DNA of 64,000 nucleotides, from positions 186,001 to 250,000 of the forward strand of contig NZ_CP006369.1 of assembly GCF_001442755.1 (NCBI RefSeq), read 5' to 3'. The stretch comes from Aureimonas sp. AU20. GTDB lineage: Bacteria; Pseudomonadota; Alphaproteobacteria; Rhizobiales; Rhizobiaceae. Below, piece by piece: positions 35,115 through 41,180 of this stretch. The notes under the pieces were generated by a model, which worked only from the letters and a program-made list of their open reading frames with translations, made no database searches and was not told the origin of the DNA. Position 1 is the first letter of the stretch; each line of letters begins with the position of its first letter. The translations under genes and the position numbers were made by a program.

Positions 35115-35581
35115 GGGTTGGCTCCGGTGGCATAGGGGTGGGTCGATGATAGGGGCGCGGCGAAGAATGCATCCGCATCGCCGGCCTGCGTCCCGAAGGT
35201 GATGAGAAGGAAGCCGCCGGCAACGGCGAAGTTCTTGGGAAAGTCCCACATCGTCTCGCGCCCCTTCGACGGTCCGCGGAGCCGGAAGTCGGGGGCACGC
35301 CAGAATGGCTTGAACAGAGCGGCTGTGACCGCGCAGTACCCGGCCAGGACGAAAGCGGCGAGCCGGTCCGCGACGCCGGTCAGGACGCCCAGCGACATCA
35401 CCACCTCGACGAAGAGACCGGTGAGGATGAGAGCCTTCGCCAGCCCTCGGCTGCTCGTGGCCTCACCGGCTTGCTCGGTCGCGGCCGCGAAGTTCAGCAG
35501 CTTGTCGAGCGCGCTGAAAGGCAGAAACAGAAGGACGAGTGACAGGCGTGCGAGAAAGGCGATCAGGATTTCGAGCGTCAT
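35111..35581 (-). CDS. DoxX-family membrane protein
   Basis: The 156-residue protein has four hydrophobic segments (about residues 5-25, 50-72, 74-92 and 118-138) and the DoxX layout, including FLPFSALDKLLNF and FKPFWRAPDFRL. DoxX proteins often accompany oxidoreductases and may handle electrons or small thiols at the membrane. First gene of the four-gene overlapping operon; the 290 bp upstream (35582-35871) hold its promoter and nothing else I can support. Confidence 0.82.
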   Translation of the reverse strand: MTLEILIAFLARLSLVLLFLPFSALDKLLNFAAATEQAGEATSSRGLAKALILTGLFVEVVMSLGVLTGVADRLAAFVLAGYCAVTAALFKPFWRAPDFRLRGPSKGRETMWDFPKNFAVAGGFLLITFGTQAGDADAFFAAPLSSTHPYATGANP

Positions 35582-35871
35582 GACGGCAATCGGACCCGGC
35601 TGTGGTTCGCTAAATGGAGGCACGGTGCCGGGCGCTTTTCCTGTTCCGGTGGTGCATCCCGTCAACGACGACGAAACTGGAGGAACGATCCGCCGCGCCC
35701 AGTCTCTGGTCGCAACTAAAATATCGGCGATCGCATGGGCGTCGATCGCGCGCCCGCCGCCTATCCGAACCTTACGCTCCGAGAAACGCCTATCGGCTCG
35801 GCCATCTTCAGATCGAGCTCACAGGCGTGCCGCTCCAAGAGGCGCTATGCCGCGTGGATTGGCGGAAGCAC

Positions 35872-36852
35872 TCAGGAGAAGCCTGTCACCGCATGGGGAA
35901 CATAGGGTTCTTCCAGCGCCGTGATTTCCTCGGGCGTCAGTCGAACGGAGAGGGCCGAAACGGCGTCGTCGAGATGATGGGGTTTGGTGGCGCCGACGAT
36001 CGGGGCGGCGACGGGGCTCGTCTGCAGCACCCAGGCCAGCGCGATCTGCGCCCGTGGCAGGCCCCGGGCGGCGGCGACCGCAGCCACCGCTTCCACCACC
36101 TTGCGGTCGGCGTCGGCCGTGTCGGCGTAAAGGGTTCGGCCGAACGTGTCGGTCTCCGAACGGTTCGTCGCTTCGTCCCAGTCGCGTGTCAGACGCCCAC
36201 GCGCGAGCGGACTCCATGGAATGACCCCGATTCCCTCCTCGCGGCAAAGGGGCAGCATCTCGCGCTCCTCCTCGCGATAAAGCAGATTCACGTAGTTCTG
36301 CATCGTCACGAAGCGCGCCCAGCCCCGGCGCTCCGAAATGGCCAGCGCTTTGGCGAACTGGTAGGCATGCATGGAGGACGCGCCGATATAGCGGGCCTTG
36401 CCGGCGCGCACCACGTCGTTCAGCGCTTCCAGCGTCTCCTCGATCGGCGTCTCCGGGTCGAAGCGGTGGATCTGGTAGAGATCGACATAGTCCATGCCGA
36501 GCCGGCGCAGGCTGGCGTCGATTTCGCTGAGGATCGCCTTGCGCGACAGGCCGCCTCCGTTCGGCCCCGGCCGCATGCGGCCCTGCACCTTGGTCGCCAC
36601 CACCACCTCGTCGCGCTGCGCGAACTCCTTCAGCGCCCGTCCGACGATCTCCTCGCTGGAGCCATCGGAATAGACATTGGCGGTGTCGAAGAAATTGATC
36701 CCGAGATCGAGCGCCTTGCGAAGAAAGGGCCGGCTCTCCGCCTCGGGCAGCGTCCAGGCGTGGTTGCCGCGCCCCGGTTCGCCGTAGCTCATGCAACCGA
36801 GGCATAGGCGTGACACGTCGAGGCCGGTGCGGCCGAGCTTCACGAAGTCCAT
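35872..36852 (-). CDS. Aldo/keto reductase
   Basis: The 326-residue protein is a complete NADPH-dependent aldo/keto reductase TIM barrel. The tetrad is visible as the aspartate and tyrosine of FDTANVYSDG, the lysine of VVVATKVQG and the histidine of LYQIHRFD. The C-terminal cofactor loop is IVGATKPHHLDDA. Closest in pattern to the AKR11/AKR12-like bacterial group. GAGGGA precedes the ATG. It is probably separately transcribed from the DoxX operon. Substrate unknown. Confidence 0.9.
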   Translation of the reverse strand: MDFVKLGRTGLDVSRLCLGCMSYGEPGRGNHAWTLPEAESRPFLRKALDLGINFFDTANVYSDGSSEEIVGRALKEFAQRDEVVVATKVQGRMRPGPNGGGLSRKAILSEIDASLRRLGMDYVDLYQIHRFDPETPIEETLEALNDVVRAGKARYIGASSMHAYQFAKALAISERRGWARFVTMQNYVNLLYREEEREMLPLCREEGIGVIPWSPLARGRLTRDWDEATNRSETDTFGRTLYADTADADRKVVEAVAAVAAARGLPRAQIALAWVLQTSPVAAPIVGATKPHHLDDAVSALSVRLTPEEITALEEPYVPHAVTGFS

Positions 36853-36984
36853 GGTTCAGTCCCTCGAAGGGTTGTCGTCATCGGATCGTCGAGGACGAAG
36901 ATAGGACCCGGCCGGCCAATGTCAGGGCGCCATAGCATTGGCCTCGTTCCACGGCTTCGAAGGTGTTCCGAAGGCTTCGCGTTG

Positions 36985-37030
36985 GAAAAGCCGGACAGCC
37001 CGGAGGCATTGAAACGAAACGGCTGCCGGC
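36985..37030 (-). terminator. Probable intrinsic terminator of the first GntR gene
   Basis: Read on the minus strand, GCCGGCAGCC pairs with GGCTGTCCGGC (one bulged T) across a loop of about 20 nt and is followed by TTTT. It lies about 40 bp after the stop of the gntR-like gene ending at 37069, separating it from the aldo/keto reductase gene. Confidence 0.5.
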
Positions 37031-37068
37031 TCTTCTCGGAATTCGACAACGGGAGAGCTTCCGCTGGC

Positions 37069-37746
37069 TTACTTCGGCAGGAGCGATTGCAGCGCGAAGT
37101 CGATGAGGCTGCGCACATGAGCCGCGACCGCTTCCCTCGCTTCGGCGACGGCGGAGGCCTGAAGCGCCTCGATGATCCGCAGATGCTCGGTCGAGTCCGG
37201 GATCAAGCGGTCTTTCAGCTGGTCGATCTCGAAGAGGCGCGTCGTCGCTCGAAGCTCGCGCAAAACGCGCGCCATGACCTCGTTGCCGCAATGCTCGATG
37301 ATCATGCCATGCAAATTGTCATCGGACAGCCAATGCCGATCCGTATGGTAGGTCGTGGCCGTCAGCAACTCGTTGATCTCGTGGCGAACGGCGAAAATCT
37401 GCCTGTTCGGGATGCTGCCGATCGCTTGCGCCGCCGCCTCCGGCTCGATCAGCAGACGCAGCTTCAGGCTTTGCAGATATTCGCCGAGCTCGACCCGGCG
37501 AACGACATAGTTGCGGCCATCGCCCTTGTGGACGAGACCTTCTCCTTCCAGCCTCTGCAAGGCTTCGCGCATGGGCGTGCGTGAAATTCCAAGGGTTTCG
37601 GCGAGTTTGGCCTCGACGATCACATCCCCGCCACGAAGGCGGCGGTCGCGGATCATGTCGGAAACGGAGCGATAGGCGAGTCCGACGAGGTTGAGACCGC
37701 GCTCGCTGATCGCAGCGCGACCCGGTGCTGCGCTCGATGGTTCCAT
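37069..37746 (-). CDS. GntR-family regulator with FCD domain (first)
   Basis: The 225-residue protein has a winged helix (residues about 22-85, VIVEAKLAETLGISRTPMRE and ALQRLEGEGLVHKGD) and an all-helical FCD effector domain with metal-type histidines (LHGMIIEHCGN, STEHLRIIEAL, AVAAHVRSLI). It is divergent from a second FCD regulator across an 84-bp gap with a GGTATACC palindrome. The two share YLQSLKLRLLIEPEAAA-like segments and look like duplicates. It probably controls the downstream amino-acid-type operon. Confidence 0.9.
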   Translation of the reverse strand: MEPSSAAPGRAAISERGLNLVGLAYRSVSDMIRDRRLRGGDVIVEAKLAETLGISRTPMREALQRLEGEGLVHKGDGRNYVVRRVELGEYLQSLKLRLLIEPEAAAQAIGSIPNRQIFAVRHEINELLTATTYHTDRHWLSDDNLHGMIIEHCGNEVMARVLRELRATTRLFEIDQLKDRLIPDSTEHLRIIEALQASAVAEAREAVAAHVRSLIDFALQSLLPK

Positions 37747-37786
37747 TCGGCCCGCCTGTCCTCGCTCACGCTTTGCTTCGATTGCC

Positions 37787-37794
37787 GGTATACC
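37787..37794. promoter_or_regulatory. Candidate GntR (FCD) operator, copy 1
   Basis: The palindrome GGTATACC lies between the two divergent gntR-like genes. Its core recurs as TGGTATACCA ahead of the downstream transporter operon. FCD-type GntR proteins bind short palindromes with T-G-G-T/A-C-C-A half-sites, so this is a good candidate for autoregulation. Confidence 0.65.
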
Positions 37795-37830
37795 ACTTGT
37801 CGGCAAGCAGGGAACGGGAAACCTTCGACG

Positions 37831-38481
37831 ATGAGCGACCATCTGCAAAACGAGGAAACGGGCAGCCTGTCGGAACAGGCCTATCGACATATCCTGTCGG
37901 GCATCCTCTCGGCACGCCTGGCCGCCGGCACGCCGATCCAGGAACGACGTCTGGCGGCCGAGATCGGCCTGTCCCGTTCGCCCTTGCGCGATGCGCTCGG
38001 CCGCCTTGCCGGGGAGGGGCTTCTCGTGCGCGGCAATACCGGCGCGTTGACGATCCGGGCGATCAGTCTCTCGGACTATCTCCAGAGCCTCGACATGCGG
38101 ACCTTGGTGGAGCCTTCGGCGGCCGCGCTCGCCGCGCGGGCCATCGGGGAGGACGATCTCCAACGCCTCGACGCCGGCCTGTCCAGCCTGGAAGCGGAGG
38201 CGGATCCCTCGCGCGAGGCCCTCGCTGCCTTCGATGACGACCTGCACGGCACCATCGCGTCGCGCTCGGGCAATCCCTTCATGGAACGGGTGCTGAGCGA
38301 GATGCGTCGCTACACCACTCTCTACGAGAGCCAGACGGGGCGTCGGCCGCTGCGCAACGCCGACGGGCCGGAGCATCGGAACCTTCTCACCGCTTTGACC
38401 TCCCGCAACTCCGAAGACGCCGCCGAGGCCATGCGACATCATCTCGAAGGCATCCGGCGGCGCATTCTCGAACGCTTTTAG
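37831..38481 (+). CDS. GntR-family regulator with FCD domain (second)
   Basis: The 216-residue protein has a winged helix near residues 15-78 (RLAAEIGLSRSPLRDALGRL) and an FCD domain (SLSDYLQSLDMRTLVEPSAA; LHGTIASRSGNPF; GPEHRNLLTAL). It precedes the ABC/DapA/oxidoreductase operon in the same direction with a 207-bp gap. Its product and that of the divergent paralogue may form homo- or heterodimers or respond to two pathway metabolites. Confidence 0.9.
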   Translation: MSDHLQNEETGSLSEQAYRHILSGILSARLAAGTPIQERRLAAEIGLSRSPLRDALGRLAGEGLLVRGNTGALTIRAISLSDYLQSLDMRTLVEPSAAALAARAIGEDDLQRLDAGLSSLEAEADPSREALAAFDDDLHGTIASRSGNPFMERVLSEMRRYTTLYESQTGRRPLRNADGPEHRNLLTALTSRNSEDAAEAMRHHLEGIRRRILERF

Positions 38482-38635
38482 AGAGAGGCGGCCACAGCCA
38501 CCGAGGCAGACCCCCGAGGCAGGTACGCAAGATCGGCGGGGGAGGGCATGCTCTCGGCCCTCGTCCGACATTCGAACCTTATTCTCTCATCGCATCGGAG
38601 GCGCTTGCGGAAGCGAAAATCTTGCTGCATGATAG

Positions 38636-38645
38636 TGGTATACCA
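38636..38645. promoter_or_regulatory. Candidate GntR (FCD) operator, copy 2
   Basis: A perfect 10-bp palindrome TGGTATACCA lies 43 bp upstream of the binding-protein start. It shares its GGTATACC core with the site between the two gntR-like genes, linking both regulators to this operon. Confidence 0.7.
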
Positions 38646-38688
38646 TTAGAATGCGATGATCGTTCCTCCCTGAGAAAGCTCCCATCAG

Positions 38689-39513
38689 ATGCGTGCTGCG
38701 ATTTCCGCCCTGACCCTCGGCCTGTCCCTCCTGTCCACGATCGCTCACGCGCAGGACTGTCAGCCGCGTGTTCCCTCCGACGCCTTGATTCAGCCCGGCA
38801 AGCTGGTGATGTCGACCAACCCGACCTTGCCCCCGCTTCAGTTCGTGGACTCCTCGGGGCAGCTGAAGGGCATGCGGGTCGAACTCGGGACCGAGATCGC
38901 CAAACGCCTTTGCCTGGAGCCCGAATATGTGCGGATCGAGTTCTCGGCGATGGTGCCGGGCCTCCAGTCCGGCCGCTGGGACCTCATCAACACCGGCATC
39001 TTCTTTACCGAAGAGCGCGCGAAAATTATGCAGATGATCCCCTACGAAAATCAGGCGATCAGCATTTCCACCGCCACCCAGTCCGCCGTGAAGGTGGAGA
39101 AGCTGGAGGATCTCGCCGGCCATTCCGTGGGTGTCGAGATCGGCGGGTTCGAAGAGAAGCAGGCGAAGGCCATCGACGCGCAACTGCGCGAGAAGGGTCT
39201 GGAAGGGCTGACCGTCCGCACCTTCGACAATTTCGCCCTCGCCTATCAGGCGCTGCGCGCGGGGCAGGTGGATGCGATGGTGTCCATCGACGGCGTCGCG
39301 GAGGAATATGCCAAGCGCGGCCAGTTCCACCGCGCCCTCGGGGGCATCGGGCCGACGCCGGTGGCGCTCGCCATGAAGAGCCGCCCCCTGGCCGACGCGG
39401 TCCTGCAGGTTCTGAACGAGATGAAGGCCGACGGGTCCTTCGACAAGCTCTTCGCCCAATACGGGGTCGAGCCGGCGGCGGGCGCGCTCGCTGTCAAGGG
39501 ACCGGCGAGCTGA
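38689..39513 (+). CDS. Polar amino acid ABC transporter binding protein (family 3)
   Basis: The 274-residue periplasmic protein has a signal peptide ending STIAHA and the family-3 fold (LVMSTNPTLPPLQFVDSSG; GRWDLINTGIFFTEERAKIM; VGVEIGGFEEKQA; GSFDKLFAQYGV). It captures an amino-acid-like ligand for the importer encoded by the next gene and the ATPase at 44087. First gene of the GntR-controlled operon. Its stop codon lies inside an 18-bp tandem repeat. Confidence 0.9.
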   Translation: MRAAISALTLGLSLLSTIAHAQDCQPRVPSDALIQPGKLVMSTNPTLPPLQFVDSSGQLKGMRVELGTEIAKRLCLEPEYVRIEFSAMVPGLQSGRWDLINTGIFFTEERAKIMQMIPYENQAISISTATQSAVKVEKLEDLAGHSVGVEIGGFEEKQAKAIDAQLREKGLEGLTVRTFDNFALAYQALRAGQVDAMVSIDGVAEEYAKRGQFHRALGGIGPTPVALAMKSRPLADAVLQVLNEMKADGSFDKLFAQYGVEPAAGALAVKGPAS

Positions 39514-39542
39514 AGCCGTTCGCTGAGCTGAAGCCGTTCGCG
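39507..39542. repeat. 18-bp tandem direct repeat over the binding-protein stop codon
   Basis: Two adjacent copies of GAGCTGAAGCCGTTCGC plus T or G. The first copy contains the TGA stop of the binding-protein gene; the second lies just past it. It looks like a recent slippage duplication of the gene's 3' end. Confidence 0.9.
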
Positions 39543-39559
39543 CGGAAGGACGAGAGCAG

Positions 39560-40252
39560 ATGCTGAACTGGAGCTGGCCGGGTTTCTTCGGCTACCTCGT
39601 GAACCCCTTCATTCTCCAAGGCGTCTTCACGACGCTCTGGCTGACGGTGGTCGCCATTCTTGCCGGACTTGCGCTTGGCTTCGGCCTTGCCCTCCTGCGG
39701 CGTTCCCCGAGCCGTCTCCTGTCGGGGGTGGCGGGGGCCTACATCTGGCTGTTCCGGGGCACGCCGCTTCTCGTCCAACTCATCGTCATCTACACGGCGC
39801 TTCCCGAACTCGGCATTCGCTTCAACGTCTGGCAGGCCGCTCTCATCGGCCTGTCCCTCAACGAGGCGGCCTATCTCGCCGAGATCATCCGCGCCGGCAT
39901 CGAGGCCGTTCCGAAAGGGCAGGTCCGCGCCGCCCGCGCGGTCGGCATGCGCGAGCCGCAGATCATGCGTTACATCGTCATTCCCCAGGCGCTGAAGATC
40001 ATCGTGCCGCCGCTCGGCAATTCGGTGAACGGCCTTCTCAAGACGACCTCGGTGACTTCGGTGATTTCGATGGAAGAGCTTCTGCGGCGCACGCAGGTGC
40101 TGATCCAAGAGCAGTTCCAGGTCTTGGAACTCTTCACCGTCGCGGCACTCTACTACCTCCTCCTAACAACGCTCTGGGACATCGTGCAGCGCCGCATCGA
40201 GCGCCGCTTCGGACGCGCCGACCAGCCGCTTGCGGCTGCCGACCGACGCTGA
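39560..40252 (+). CDS. Polar amino acid ABC transporter permease (HisM/GlnP type)
   Basis: The 230-residue membrane protein has the HisMQ-type layout: an N-terminal hydrophobic segment, WLFRGTPLLVQLIVIYTALP, SLNEAAYLAEIIRAGIEAVPKGQ with the EAA motif, and QALKIIVPPLGNSVNG. Only one permease gene is present, so the channel should be a homodimer. It works with the binding protein just upstream and the GlnQ-type ATPase 3.8 kb downstream. Confidence 0.92.
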   Translation: MLNWSWPGFFGYLVNPFILQGVFTTLWLTVVAILAGLALGFGLALLRRSPSRLLSGVAGAYIWLFRGTPLLVQLIVIYTALPELGIRFNVWQAALIGLSLNEAAYLAEIIRAGIEAVPKGQVRAARAVGMREPQIMRYIVIPQALKIIVPPLGNSVNGLLKTTSVTSVISMEELLRRTQVLIQEQFQVLELFTVAALYYLLLTTLWDIVQRRIERRFGRADQPLAAADRR

Positions 40253-40279
40253 CCCATCCCTTCAACGGATCTCCTCGAC

Positions 40280-41176
40280 ATGGCCAAAGCCTTCCGCGGT
40301 GTCTACACCGTCATGATCACACCCTTCGACGCTGACGGGGAACTCGATCTCCAGACCCTCGAAGCCTTCACGAACTGGCAGATCCAGGAGGGCATCCACG
40401 GATTGATTCCGCTGGGCTCGACCGGCGAGTTCCTGTCGCTGTCGGAGAACGAGCGTCTCGCCGTGGCCCGCACCGTGATCGGGGCGGCGGCAGGCCGGGT
40501 GCCGGTGCTGCTGGGCACCGGCGCGGAGGACACGCGAGAGGCCGTGCGCCTGACGCGGCAGGCGGAGGACCTCGGCGCCAGCGGCGCGATGATCATTCCC
40601 CCCTTCTACTCCACACCGACCGACGAGGAGATCGTCCACCATTATCGCACGATCGCGCAGAGCGTCGGCATTCCGATCATGGTCTACAACAATCCCGCGA
40701 CGGCCAATGTCGATCTGAAGCCCGATCTTGTGGCGCGTATCGCCGAGATCGACGGCTGCGACTACATCAAGGAATCGACGCTGGAGGTCACGCGGGTCCG
40801 CGACATCATTCGCAAGGCCGGCAACGACATGACCGTGTTCGGTGGCATTCTCGGGTTCGAATCCTTCGTGGAGGGGGCGGAAGGCTGGGTGGCCGTCGCG
40901 TCCAATGTCGCCCCTGGCCCGATGGCGCGCATCTTCGAACTGGTGAAGGACGAGAACCGCATCGCGGAAGCGCATGCGCTCTATCTCGAATGGCTGCCGT
41001 TGATCGAAGCGGTCGGCGGACATTTCTACGTTGCCGGCACGAAGTCCTTGCTCGGCCATATGGGCTTCTCTGTCGGGGGTCCGCGTCCGCCGCGTCTGCC
41101 TTTACCGGCTGCGGACGACGCGCGCATGAAGGCTCTCGTCGAGCGTTTCGGCCTGACGCGCTCTCTGGCCGCCTGA
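40280..41176 (+). CDS. DapA/dihydrodipicolinate-synthase-family lyase
   Basis: The 298-residue TIM barrel has the class I aldolase residues of the family: Schiff-base K164 (CDYIKESTLE), Y136 (IMVYNNPATAN) and the carboxylate-binding GSTGE at 46-50. It is unlikely to be biosynthetic DapA because it sits in a catabolic operon. Family members there are deaminases or dehydratases (for example of 1-pyrroline-4-hydroxy-2-carboxylate) or pyruvate-type aldolases. It lies between transporter genes and the fusion oxidoreductase, so it may act on the imino acid that enzyme generates (inference). Confidence 0.85.
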   Translation: MAKAFRGVYTVMITPFDADGELDLQTLEAFTNWQIQEGIHGLIPLGSTGEFLSLSENERLAVARTVIGAAAGRVPVLLGTGAEDTREAVRLTRQAEDLGASGAMIIPPFYSTPTDEEIVHHYRTIAQSVGIPIMVYNNPATANVDLKPDLVARIAEIDGCDYIKESTLEVTRVRDIIRKAGNDMTVFGGILGFESFVEGAEGWVAVASNVAPGPMARIFELVKDENRIAEAHALYLEWLPLIEAVGGHFYVAGTKSLLGHMGFSVGGPRPPRLPLPAADDARMKALVERFGLTRSLAA

Positions 41177-41180
41177 GACC

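Noticed and set aside
40280..41176. Biosynthetic dihydrodipicolinate synthase (dapA)
   Set aside because: Catalytic residues are shared by the whole family, but the gene lies in a transporter/oxidase operon, so a catabolic lyase or deaminase is more likely.
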